The notes: generated by a model from the letters alone, not told the origin. A DNA stretch of 10,106 nt from Sphingobacterium sp. UBA6711 (GCA_002454415.1 DKIT01000067.1:138173-148278), one strand, 5' to 3'; positions 1-6,849 are shown, counted from the first letter of the stretch. Numbers and translations are program-made.

Positions 1-1159
1 TAATTGCTCCTGTAAGTTTCTCCCGCTCGATCTTCGGTGTCTCTTTATTTTGAAGAATCGCATCGATAGCCGCTGTCAAGGGAAATATATCGATTGTATT
101 CCATTTGTTCATCAGTACTATGATACATTTTTGATGTGCGAAATCGCGGACGAGAATGTTTCTATATCCTGAATACTCACCATCATGAAAATGCATTTTA
201 TCTTTATTATCTGTACTGTCCCTGAAAACCCATCCAAATCCATAATACCAATCTCCTTTCTGAATAAGCTTGCGATTATTGAGTGTATCAGCAGAGATTG
301 CTCTTAAAAAATTGTTCTGCTTTAGTAATATGTTATTTTGAATAGCCTGATTCCATTTGAATAAATCTTGGGCTGTACTGCTTATTCCATAGGGGCCGCT
401 TACAGCATCAAAATACTTGGCATACTTGTATAGAGCAATGTCATCGACGTTTTTGAAACTATTTGTCTTTACATCAAAAGCCATTCCGTGTGCATAATTT
501 CTAAGATCAGCATTTGGTGAACGAGCCGAAAATACTGTCGTATTTTTCATTCCAACAGGTTTGAATATATGCTGATGCATATATGTTGCGAACGATTGGC
601 CAGATGCTTTTTCCCCAATCAGGGCCAAAAGCATATAGTTTATGTTCGAATAAACATGTTGATCTCCCGGTTTGAATGATGTACTATCCATCTTTGTTTC
701 AATGATCCTAAGGAGATTCTGATTTGTATTTATTTTTTTTGTATCAATCCATTTTTCGGGAAAACTGAAAAAATCTGGTATCCCCGAGGTGTGGCGCAAT
801 AGATTCTTGATGCGGACATTCTTGAACTTTAGATGAGGGAAATATTTTGTTATATCATCCTCATAGGAAAGTTTACCCTTTGCCTCCAATTGCATGATGG
901 CCATTGCCGTAAACTGTTTACTGACAGAAGCTAACTCAAATCTGCTATTGCTTGTTATTCCTTTTGTTTTGGAAGCATCTTCAAAACCTAAATATTTTTC
1001 AAAAACGACTTTACCCTTATCAGCAATCAAGAATGCGCCACTTAATTCTCCATCTGTATTGAGAGATTGAAATAAGGAATCCAATCTTTGTTGAGCAGTC
1101 TGTGCTGTTGCAGCTAGTGTATTTAAGAATATAAAAACAGAAAATAGGATAAAACGCAT
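1..1159 (-). CDS. Secreted class C beta-lactamase-like serine hydrolase (3' end outside window)
   Basis: Reading leftward from the ATG at 1159-1157, the frame stays open for 386 codons to the window edge, so the C-terminus is missing. Residues 1-19 form a signal peptide (hydrophobic core FILFSVFIFL, then ATA before Gln20), so the product is exported. The penicillin-binding-fold motifs are present in order: SVSK at 78-81 (nucleophile Ser78, general base Lys81), YSN at 170-172, and HDG at 325-327 where class C enzymes have KTG. RHTSGIPDF at 122-130 is typical of the beta-lactamase/esterase/D-aminopeptidase superfamily. The HDG variant and the single-domain layout suggest a peptidase or esterase of the AmpC/AmpH-like group rather than a true resistance enzyme; the substrate cannot be told. 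It lies 83 nt downstream of the flotillin gene on the same strand, but a hairpin between them argues for a separate transcript. Confidence 0.9.
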   Translation of the reverse strand, partial: MRFILFSVFIFLNTLAATAQTAQQRLDSLFQSLNTDGELSGAFLIADKGKVVFEKYLGFEDASKTKGITSNSRFELASVSKQFTAMAIMQLEAKGKLSYEDDITKYFPHLKFKNVRIKNLLRHTSGIPDFFSFPEKWIDTKKINTNQNLLRIIETKMDSTSFKPGDQHVYSNINYMLLALIGEKASGQSFATYMHQHIFKPVGMKNTTVFSARSPNADLRNYAHGMAFDVKTNSFKNVDDIALYKYAKYFDAVSGPYGISSTAQDLFKWNQAIQNNILLKQNNFLRAISADTLNNRKLIQKGDWYYGFGWVFRDSTDNKDKMHFHDGEYSGYRNILVRDFAHQKCIIVLMNKWNTIDIFPLTAAIDAILQNKETPKIEREKLTGAI

Positions 1160-1188
1160 CTAACGATTAGTCTAAATTTTTAGAAAAT

Positions 1189-1231
1189 ATCCTGAGCCTG
1201 TCGAGATTCTATTCTTTACAAGGCTCAAGAT
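1189..1231 (-). terminator. Hairpin between flotillin and serine hydrolase genes; probable terminator
   Basis: The left arm 1189-1206 (ATCCTGAGCCTGTCGAGA) pairs with the right arm 1213-1231 around a 6-nt loop. The GAGCC/GGCTC core is perfect, with a few mismatches and one bulge. On the minus strand it starts 12 nt after the flotillin stop and is followed by a T-rich run (TATTTTCTAAAAATTT), as expected of an intrinsic terminator. The arm sequence resembles the dispersed palindrome containing 'cctgagcttgtcgaag' that I recall from Bacteroidota intergenic regions, so it may be a worn copy of such a repeat reused as a terminator. Confidence 0.55.
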
Positions 1232-1242
1232 GATGGATATAT

Positions 1243-3357
1243 TTACAATCTTTTATTAGATATCCCTAAATTCTTCGCCAATCCGAACAAAGAATTGATA
1301 AAGCCAGTATCTTCGCCATTTTCAGCGTCTGTAGCCGCTTGTTGAAGTTTTATTAAAGCAGCAGAAACGGTAAGATTCTTAATATCATTTGAAGAGATAC
1401 CATACTTATCCGCCAATCCACGGACTTTTTCTGCTAGGTCTCCTTGTCCATCAGGGCCTATAAGTGAATTCTTAATATCTGTGGCATGTTTAGAGTTATC
1501 AATCAAGTGATCAAAACCCTTGGCATTAGAAACTTGGCGCACAATATTCTCAAAGAACATGGTTTCACCGCCAACGATATCAATTTTTGCAGTTTTAAGT
1601 GCTTCCGACAATACGCCTGCTTGTGCTTGTGCAATGTCCTTTTGAATGTTGATATGTGCAAGTTCAATATCACGTTCTTTCTGCAATTGCAGTTTGAACT
1701 CTTCGTGATCTTTACCGACACCATCCAATTTCTTCATCGCCTCAGCTTTCTCTTCGATACCTTTTGCTTCTGCTAGCGCTTTCTCACGGACAACTTCCGC
1801 CTGTGCTAAGCCTTCTTTACGCATTGCTTCAGCTTTCTTCTCGATGACGGTAGCTTCAACTGTACCTTGTTTTTCTTCGGCTTCGGCTTTAGCAACCATA
1901 ACTTCGGCTTCAGACAAACCAAGTGCAGCTTCCTCTTTGGCTTGTGCTTCAGCGATAATCTTACGACTTTCGGCTTCTTTAAGTGATGCTTCTTTTTTCG
2001 CTTCCGCATCGATCAGCAATTCTTGCGCACGTTTTTCGGCAATTTTACGTGCAGCCTCTGCATCGATAACTTTTTTCTCAGCTTCCTGCTCTGCGGCAAT
2101 TTTTGCTGCTTCGGCCGCCTTGACGGTGGAAATTAATTTTTCATCTGCTTCTTGGGATGCCGCAATGACACCAGCTTGTTTCTTCCGTTCTACCTCACGA
2201 AATACTTCGATGTCTCTGACGCCTTGTTGTTCTTCAATAACACCTTTCTCCAACTGTACACGCTCTTTGATAACACCTTGGATACTTTTCTTTTCAGTCT
2301 CGATAGAACGCTCTTTGTCGATCTGGGCCAAGGTAACAATTCGCTCGCGTTCTGTTTGCTCCAAAGCGCGATCTTTCTCTACACGTTCTGCCTCAACAGC
2401 ATCGGTACGTTGTTTATTCTTTTCAGCAATAATAATCTGGCGAAGTTTGTTTTCTTCCTGAACAGCTAGCTGTTCTTCGGTAGAGATACGTACACTTTCG
2501 TACTTAAGACGTTCTTCTTCACGGACTTTTGCAATTTCTGATTCTTCGCGTGCTTTGATGTTGTCAATTTCCCGTTTTTGCTTCTCTTCTTTTTCGGCAA
2601 GCTGTCGGTCTAGTTCTAGAATAGCTTCCCGTGCTTCTACGTTTTGCTTTTTGATTAGTTTTTCCTCGTCACGACGGATAAAATTGGCATTTATATTTTG
2701 TTTCGCCGTTAACTCAGTGATCTTTTTAATACCTTCACTGTCAAGAATATTGTTGGGATTAAGATGTTCGATATCTGTCTGTTCAAGATAATCGATGGCA
2801 CAGTCGTCTAAGATATAGCCGTTAAGGTCAGTTCCGATGATATCTAGAATTTCGTCACGGAACTCACGGCGAGCTTCATACAATTCGATAAAATCAAATT
2901 TCTTACCCACTGTTTTCAGTGCTTCGGAGAATTTCGATTCAAAAATGCTCTTTAATGTTTCCGGTTCGCTGGCCCGGTCACAACCTAAATTTTGGGCAAC
3001 ATTGATTACGTCATCTACATTCTTGTTGACACGAACGAAGAACGCAACTTTGATATCTGCGCGGATATTGTCTTTACAGATCAAACCCTCGCCTTGCATG
3101 CGGGCAATTTCAATCTTCTTGATTGAAATATCCATGATCTCCATTTTGTGGAAGACGGGTACCACATACATTCCTTTGTTGAATGCTACTTTTGTACCAC
3201 CGACACCGGTTCGTACAATCGCTTTTCCTTGCGGGATTTTTTTATAGAACGCACTCAAAACCACGAAGAAAGCGAAAATTAAAAAGACAGCTAACCCGAC
3301 AATTAGCAATATAATTCCGTTTAAGCCACTTAAAAATAAAAGAGGTTGATATAGCAT
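1243..3357 (-). CDS. YqiK-type flotillin (SPFH/band-7 protein with long coiled coil)
   Basis: This is a 704-residue membrane scaffold protein of the flotillin/YqiK family. Family members assemble into oligomers on the cytoplasmic face of the inner membrane and organise membrane microdomains. Residues about 13-36 are a hydrophobic membrane anchor, followed by a basic YKKIPQGKAIVRTG entry into the SPFH/band-7 domain (about 40-200). From about 225 to 590 the protein is almost pure charged coiled coil, with AEA/KAEA-rich repeats (for example KAEAEEKQGT, KALAEAKGIEEKAEAMKK) typical of flotillins. A less charged tail follows (IVGGETMFFENIV, then a small globular region to 704). It is longer than usual, since E. 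coli YqiK and Bacillus FloT are about 510-550 residues; the excess is mainly coiled coil. It is the last gene of a five-gene operon and lies 54 nt after its YqiJ/NfeD-like partner, the same pairing as yqiJ-yqiK and yuaF-floT. Confidence 0.93.
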   Translation of the reverse strand: MLYQPLLFLSGLNGIILLIVGLAVFLIFAFFVVLSAFYKKIPQGKAIVRTGVGGTKVAFNKGMYVVPVFHKMEIMDISIKKIEIARMQGEGLICKDNIRADIKVAFFVRVNKNVDDVINVAQNLGCDRASEPETLKSIFESKFSEALKTVGKKFDFIELYEARREFRDEILDIIGTDLNGYILDDCAIDYLEQTDIEHLNPNNILDSEGIKKITELTAKQNINANFIRRDEEKLIKKQNVEAREAILELDRQLAEKEEKQKREIDNIKAREESEIAKVREEERLKYESVRISTEEQLAVQEENKLRQIIIAEKNKQRTDAVEAERVEKDRALEQTERERIVTLAQIDKERSIETEKKSIQGVIKERVQLEKGVIEEQQGVRDIEVFREVERKKQAGVIAASQEADEKLISTVKAAEAAKIAAEQEAEKKVIDAEAARKIAEKRAQELLIDAEAKKEASLKEAESRKIIAEAQAKEEAALGLSEAEVMVAKAEAEEKQGTVEATVIEKKAEAMRKEGLAQAEVVREKALAEAKGIEEKAEAMKKLDGVGKDHEEFKLQLQKERDIELAHINIQKDIAQAQAGVLSEALKTAKIDIVGGETMFFENIVRQVSNAKGFDHLIDNSKHATDIKNSLIGPDGQGDLAEKVRGLADKYGISSNDIKNLTVSAALIKLQQAATDAENGEDTGFINSLFGLAKNLGISNKRL

Positions 3358-3360
3358 ATT

Positions 3361-3393
3361 TTAGTATTTAGATGTTAGTATTAGATTTTAGTA
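3361..3393 (-). repeat. Three short direct repeats upstream of the flotillin start
   Basis: On the plus strand TTAGTA occurs at 3361-3366, 3375-3380 and 3388-3393 (spacing 14 and 13). Read on the minus strand these are three tandem units of about 13 nt, consensus RTACTAAMATCTA, ending four bases before the flotillin ATG. They fill most of the 54-nt gap in an otherwise tightly packed operon. They could influence ribosome access or arise from slippage; no function is shown. Confidence 0.5.
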
Positions 3394-3411
3394 CTTGGGT
3401 TTAAAGTCAAA

Positions 3412-4137
3412 TCAAATATTGTTTATGGTGATTTCTTTAGTTACATAATAATATTTTTTGTCCTTGGATTCATCGACAATGATAACGTCATCACCATAAC
3501 CAATCTTCTCTCCATTATGGCTGACGACATTGAGCCGAATAGGATCCTGCTGTATAATAAATTCTGCGGAGCCAATTTTCTTTCCTTCGATACTTGCTCT
3601 CATTTTTCCCATGCGTCCGAGAAAATCGTGACTTTCTTCGCCATTGTAACCTATATTTTTAAACATTTTTGCTAATGGCTTTGTCAAAAAATGCATTAAA
3701 ATAAACGTAATGATGAAAACTGGAATTAGGATTAGAACGGATTTTATTCCCCATGATGCTACGTTAATAAAGAGCGAAGAAACGATGGTAATTATCCAGC
3801 CTATAAATTTAAACAGGGTCACAATAAGCATGATCGGTACTTTTCCAATATTGATGTAGTCCATTGCTTTCGAAAAAAAGCCCGGTTCTGCCTGATTGTC
3901 CGTGTCCGCATAGTGATGATGTGCATGGTCAGTTCCTTCTGTTGAGACATCATGTGTGCCATCAACATCCGTAACATCAGGACTGGGATGGAGGTCTATA
4001 TCTGCATCCGCATCAAATAGGTGGATGCCGTCACCCATCAGAAACATAAACAACCAATACACAACAGACAGGCCTGTCAAGACTGTCATAATTCCATTGG
4101 ATAATGGATTAAATAAGATATTGATTAGTTCTGTCAT
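3412..4137 (-). CDS. YqiJ/NfeD-like membrane protein with OB-fold domain
   Basis: This 241-residue integral membrane protein pairs with flotillin. Residues about 14-35 form the first membrane segment. An unusual hydrophilic loop (36-86) follows, rich in Asp and His (DADADIDLH, then HAHHH at 71-75). Two more membrane segments lie at about 99-124 and 130-152. The C-terminal part from about 173 (LGRMGKMRASIEG to VDESKDKKYYYV) is a small beta-rich domain of the NfeD/YqiJ OB-fold kind. YqiJ/NfeD proteins are membrane partners of flotillins and are thought to act with them in membrane organisation. The gene starts 11 nt after the DUF4177 gene and is followed 54 nt later by the flotillin. The family is clear from topology and neighbours; the Asp/His loop is the distinctive part and might bind divalent metal (inference). 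Confidence 0.85.
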   Translation of the reverse strand: MTELINILFNPLSNGIMTVLTGLSVVYWLFMFLMGDGIHLFDADADIDLHPSPDVTDVDGTHDVSTEGTDHAHHHYADTDNQAEPGFFSKAMDYINIGKVPIMLIVTLFKFIGWIITIVSSLFINVASWGIKSVLILIPVFIITFILMHFLTKPLAKMFKNIGYNGEESHDFLGRMGKMRASIEGKKIGSAEFIIQQDPIRLNVVSHNGEKIGYGDDVIIVDESKDKKYYYVTKEITINNI

Positions 4138-4148
4138 ATGTTTACTGT

Positions 4149-4343
4149 TTAAATCTTTTCTCTTTTAAATGTGTAATGGAAAGACCAGGAATTGCCATTT
4201 ACTTCAAGGTCTTGCATGGCTACCAATTCCCAACCCTGATTTCCAAGGTCATTTAAGATTTCATCAATTTTTTCGGGTTCCAACTTAGTTCCCCAAAAAC
4301 CTTTAGGTTCTATTTTTAGTGTTTTATATTCAAATCTTCTCAT
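4149..4343 (-). CDS. DUF4177-type small protein
   Basis: This 64-residue soluble protein has the DUF4177 pattern: an N-terminal strand MRRFEYKTLKI, a helix with EKIDEILNDLGNQGWELVAM, and two closing strands (NSWSFHYTFKRE). The NxxGWELV core is the hallmark of the family, whose biochemical role is unknown. Its ATG at 4343-4341 lies inside the 3' end of the PspA gene, a 14-nt overlap in a different frame, so translation is probably coupled. It is the third gene of the membrane-stress operon, which suggests a regulatory or adaptor role with PspA or the YqiJ protein; that role is inferred from position only. Confidence 0.8.
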   Translation of the reverse strand: MRRFEYKTLKIEPKGFWGTKLEPEKIDEILNDLGNQGWELVAMQDLEVNGNSWSFHYTFKREKI

Positions 4344-5040
4344 CGTTGATATTCAATTTCTTTTTTAACTCTTCTAATTCATTGTTTACAGATTCTGATC
4401 CGCCGATAGTTTGGTTGATCTCATCAACTTTACTCTTATTCCCTAGTGCTATTTCGCCATAGGCTTTAGCTAAGGCTTCATCTTCTTCCACTTTTTCTTT
4501 CATACGCTCCAACATGGAGATTGTGCTATTGGAATCGATATTGGCTAGCTGTCTATTGACCATTTTCGCAGCATTGGATACTTTTACACGCGCTTTTAAA
4601 GTCGATAGCTCACTTTCCCATTTCGATATATTGAATTTGAGTATTTCTACGTTTTTGTGAAGTTCATCTGCCGAACTTTGATGAATGATAGCTTGTTTCT
4701 CTAATTCATCAGCTTCTATGAATAGCTGTTTTTTTAATAATAAAGCTTCTTTTGCCAGTCCTTCTGCTTTTTCTAAAGCCAGTTCTTGCTTTTGTGCTTT
4801 TTGTAAGAGAATAATGGCTTTATTTTCAAATTCATTGGCTTCGTCTTTTTTCTTTTCACAATTGTTTTGCGTGCGTATTGCTAGGGCTTTCACCTTAGCA
4901 TAGGCCTCCAACGATTGTTCTAGATCTTCTTTCATCTCACGGATACCTTGTTCCGTCATTTTGATGGGGTCTTCCATTTTGTCCACGACTGCGTGAATCT
5001 CGGCTTGACCGATTCTGAAAATTCTCTTAAAAATATTCAT
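4330..5040 (-). CDS. PspA/IM30 family membrane-stress protein
   Basis: This 236-residue, almost wholly alpha-helical protein belongs to the PspA/IM30 (Vipp1) family, relatives of ESCRT-III that bind and stabilise damaged or fluid membranes at the cytoplasmic face. Residues 1-20 (MNIFKRIFRIGQAEIHAVVD) form the amphipathic membrane-binding helix. EDPIKMTEQGIREM (23-36) matches the conserved family motif following it. A long coiled coil covers about 35-185 and includes the LKARVKVSNAAKMVNRQLAN block conserved in the family. The length is close to the usual 220-230 residues, with a short charged tail. It starts 4 nt after the stop of the YbjN-like gene and overlaps the DUF4177 gene by 14 nt. No PspF-type sigma54 activator is encoded in the window, so control differs from the E. 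coli psp operon. Confidence 0.92.
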   Translation of the reverse strand: MNIFKRIFRIGQAEIHAVVDKMEDPIKMTEQGIREMKEDLEQSLEAYAKVKALAIRTQNNCEKKKDEANEFENKAIILLQKAQKQELALEKAEGLAKEALLLKKQLFIEADELEKQAIIHQSSADELHKNVEILKFNISKWESELSTLKARVKVSNAAKMVNRQLANIDSNSTISMLERMKEKVEEDEALAKAYGEIALGNKSKVDEINQTIGGSESVNNELEELKKKLNINDEKI

Positions 5041-5044
5041 TATT

Positions 5045-5434
5045 CTATAATTTTGAAAAACTTATTAACTGATTGTAATATTCACTCATCAAAAGACTCA
5101 GCGAATTAATGGCTGCATCAAATTCATTCTGATCGAGATTATGTATTTGTAAAGTATACCGGAATATCACTTTGGTACCATCTTCTGTTAACGCGAATCC
5201 CCCATGAATAATATCTCTATTCTTAATTAGCAATGACTTGAACATATCCATGGTATCGTTGCTGATCGTAAAGAGGTATTGCTCAAAAATCAGAATCGGT
5301 TGCGCAATACCTACAATAAGGTTGCGAATGCCATCATCTTCATTCTCGATAACAAAGATTCCTTCTTTTGTATCTTTATGGGTAATGGTATAACCGATAT
5401 TAGCGATATAATTTTCAATTTTTGAGAAGTACAT
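5045..5434 (-). CDS. YbjN-domain / Tir-chaperone-like protein
   Basis: This small acidic protein has the YbjN fold, related to type III secretion chaperones; database entries for such genes often read 'molecular chaperone Tir'. Visible family features are an N-terminal helix with IENYIANIGYTI, a central strand pair (IFVIENEDDGIRNLIVG), GGFALTEDGTKVIFRYTL, and a C-terminal helix LDQNEFDAAINSLSLLMSEYYNQL. The ATG at 5434 gives 129 residues. An in-frame GTG at 5458 would give 137, but it lies only about 6 nt after the likely transcription start, so the ATG is preferred. It is the first gene of the operon, 4 nt ahead of PspA. Its position suggests it binds or regulates PspA (inference). Confidence 0.8.
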   Translation of the reverse strand: MYFSKIENYIANIGYTITHKDTKEGIFVIENEDDGIRNLIVGIAQPILIFEQYLFTISNDTMDMFKSLLIKNRDIIHGGFALTEDGTKVIFRYTLQIHNLDQNEFDAAINSLSLLMSEYYNQLISFSKL

Positions 5435-5464
5435 AATCAAGTTTTTTATATATTGCACATATTC

Positions 5465-5503
5465 TTTGCATAAAGATAATAAAATGCAAAAATATTTTGC
5501 AAT
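5465..5503. promoter_or_regulatory. Divergent promoter region with 17-bp palindrome (candidate operator)
   Basis: TGCAAAA-ATA-TTTTGCA at 5485-5501 is a perfect inverted repeat with 7-bp arms. A further half-site, TTTGCAT at 5465-5471, forms a second perfect 7-bp inverted pair with ATGCAAA at 5484-5490. For the leftward operon, TATCTTTA (5478-5471) fits the Bacteroidota -7 element TAnnTTTG at 7 of 8 positions, and ATTG (5503-5500) stands 21 nt upstream as a possible -33 element. The palindrome therefore sits between the two promoter elements, where a bound protein would block transcription. The flanking divergent XRE protein is the natural candidate to bind it; this is inference. Confidence 0.5.
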
Positions 5504-5526
5504 AAAAATTCAATTTTTTTTAGAGA

Positions 5527-6186
5527 ATGAGTAACGTAGGGAACAATATTAAGAAATTAAGAAAAGTGAAAGGCATGAGTCAGCAAGCTTTTGGGGATAT
5601 TTTTAATCTTACTAGAGGTAATATTTCCTCTTACGAAGAAATGCGAGCAGAGCCTAAAATTGAAATTATTCTTAAAATTGCCAATTATTTTGGCATTCCT
5701 GTGCAGCACCTTATTGAAAAAAATCTATCTGTGAATGAAATTCTTAATTTCAATGATTATTTTCAGCCCAGTACTCCTGTTATTGGATGTAAAAGTCTAA
5801 TAAAAATTCCTCTTTTGGAGCGGGATGTTATTTTCGAAGCGAGTTCCCACTTTGCTAAATTAGATCAACTCCCAATAATTGAATTTCCTTTGCAAAGTAG
5901 AAGTCGGTTTATAGCTATTGAGTATTCTGACGCAATTCCCGTACCCAATGATTTTTTGGCTACCCCCCAGTCAATTTTATTTTTTGAAGAGGTTGATGTA
6001 CAGAGCTTACATACCCTTAACAATGCCTTCGGCCTGTGTTTTTCTGATCAAGATTTCTTCATTGGAAAGTACAGCTTGAAGGATAAAGAGATTAGTCTAT
6101 CTTTAAATGCCTGGAAAAAATCTGATTTCACTTTGGGCGAGAAAGAGTTTTTTTGGAAATTGTACGGTAGATTCGATCGAGTTTAG
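5527..6186 (+). CDS. XRE-family regulator with degenerate S24/LexA-like C-terminal domain
   Basis: This 219-residue DNA-binding protein has an XRE/Cro helix-turn-helix at residues about 7-62 (IKKLRKVKGMSQQAFGDIF, NLTRGNISSYE, IILKIANYFGIPVQHLI). The C-terminal half resembles the S24 peptidase-like domain of LexA/CI repressors. Around 128-143 (FIAIEYSDAIPVPNDF) it follows the pattern of the signature GDSMxP...GD, but Asp135 stands where the nucleophilic serine should be. A Lys (181, in FFIGKY) lies where the general base is expected, before ISLSLNAW. If the alignment is right, it cannot self-cleave and would sense something by other means. It is divergent from the PspA/flotillin operon, with 92 nt between the preferred start codons, and likely represses that operon and itself (inference). 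The XRE domain is certain; the S24 relation is moderately supported. Confidence 0.85.
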   Translation: MSNVGNNIKKLRKVKGMSQQAFGDIFNLTRGNISSYEEMRAEPKIEIILKIANYFGIPVQHLIEKNLSVNEILNFNDYFQPSTPVIGCKSLIKIPLLERDVIFEASSHFAKLDQLPIIEFPLQSRSRFIAIEYSDAIPVPNDFLATPQSILFFEEVDVQSLHTLNNAFGLCFSDQDFFIGKYSLKDKEISLSLNAWKKSDFTLGEKEFFWKLYGRFDRV

Positions 6187-6296
6187 TTGGTCGTTGAACA
6201 AAATAAGTTTTCTGCTATTAGGATGAGATCTAATCACGATTTGGATAGATGAATGCCTGTAAAAAATTTCGCAGTTTCGGTTATTGTCATTAAATT

Positions 6297-6316
6297 AGTT
6301 CAACAAAGTGTTGACT
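6297..6316. promoter_or_regulatory. Short inverted repeat in the gap before the lipoprotein gene
   Basis: AGTTCAACA (6297-6305) and TGTTGACT (6309-6316) pair around AAG with a single bulged T. TGTTGA recurs at 6322-6327, 13 nt further on and next to the weak -33 candidate of the lipoprotein gene. There is no T-tract, so this is not a good terminator for the upstream regulator gene; an operator is possible. Confidence 0.25.
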
Positions 6317-6398
6317 ATTTGTGTTGATGGAGTGATTATAGTTTACAAAGTGATGGCTAAATCGATAAGCAATAATTGAGAAAAATAAATTTAAATAG

Positions 6399-6797
6399 AT
6401 GAATAAGTTAATATTATTTGCAGCAATTGCTGGATTTTTCTTTAGTTCATGTAATAATACTGGAGATAACAATAGTGAAAAAAAAGATACTGCTCAGTCA
6501 ATTGATAAAAAAGCTGTTGAAACCTCTCAACCTGTAGAGTCAACAAAGTTGGATATTCCTAAGTTTAGTTCTCCTGAAGCTCGGCAATTGGCCGATGATT
6601 ATATAAAGTATGTAAATGAGTATAAGCTCGCTGCCAAAAACCATGATGCTGCTAAGCTGCAGGAACTAATTGAAAAACAAAAGGTCTGGGTAACTAAGAC
6701 CTCTGCTGCAATTTCAAAATTGTCTCCTGAAGATACCAAACTTTGGACAGAATATGCGAAGAAGGTTGCTGTCGAATTTGCTACTACAAATCGTTAA
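6399..6797 (+). CDS. Small predicted lipoprotein, function unknown
   Basis: This 132-residue protein has a lipoprotein signal peptide: MNK, a hydrophobic core LILFAAIAGFFF, and the lipobox FSSC with Cys18 as the lipidated residue. Residues 19-50 are a low-complexity Asn/Ser/Lys/Thr linker, and 55-130 is a predicted helical domain (PEARQLADDYIKYVNEYKLAAKNHDAAKLQELIEKQ in pieces, then SPEDTKLWTEYAKKVAVEF). No enzymatic motif is visible. Small helical lipoproteins of this kind are common in Bacteroidota and of unknown function. The gene stands alone after a 212-nt gap and ends in a strong terminator. TTTG (6318-6321) followed 17 nt later by TAGTTTAC is a weak promoter candidate. Confidence 0.82.
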   Translation: MNKLILFAAIAGFFFSSCNNTGDNNSEKKDTAQSIDKKAVETSQPVESTKLDIPKFSSPEARQLADDYIKYVNEYKLAAKNHDAAKLQELIEKQKVWVTKTSAAISKLSPEDTKLWTEYAKKVAVEFATTNR

Positions 6798-6811
6798 GCT
6801 GATTTTCTTAA

Positions 6812-6849
6812 AAAAGAAGTAGGAAATTTTACGGTATCCTACTTCTTTT
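6812..6849. terminator. Bidirectional intrinsic terminator between lipoprotein gene and ssb
   Basis: A perfect 13-bp stem (AAAAGAAGTAGGA at 6812-6824 with TCCTACTTCTTTT at 6837-6849) and a 12-nt loop stand between two convergent genes that end at 6797 and 6856. The A-run on the left and T-run on the right give a U-tract in both directions. Confidence 0.92.

Noticed and set aside
1..1159. The serine hydrolase as an antibiotic-resistance beta-lactamase
   Set aside because: It has HDG in place of KTG and the general look of the peptidase/esterase branch; nothing in the sequence or context points to resistance.
1844..2461. Long plus-strand reading frame rich in Ala and Ser
   Set aside because: It is the antisense shadow of the flotillin coiled coil; its composition follows from the Glu/Ala/Lys codons on the other strand, and the flotillin frame is clearly real.
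3361..3393. Three short repeats as the start of a CRISPR array
   Set aside because: The units are about 13 nt with no spacers, lie in an operon gap, and no cas gene is present.
5435..5458. GTG start at 5458 for the YbjN-like gene
   Set aside because: It would lie only a few bases after the predicted transcription start and adds eight residues not expected for the family; ATG 5434 fits better, though GTG cannot be excluded.
6290..6472. 60-residue minus-strand frame overlapping the lipoprotein start
   Set aside because: It has no recognisable features and overlaps a well-supported lipoprotein signal peptide; it is a chance frame in AT-rich DNA.
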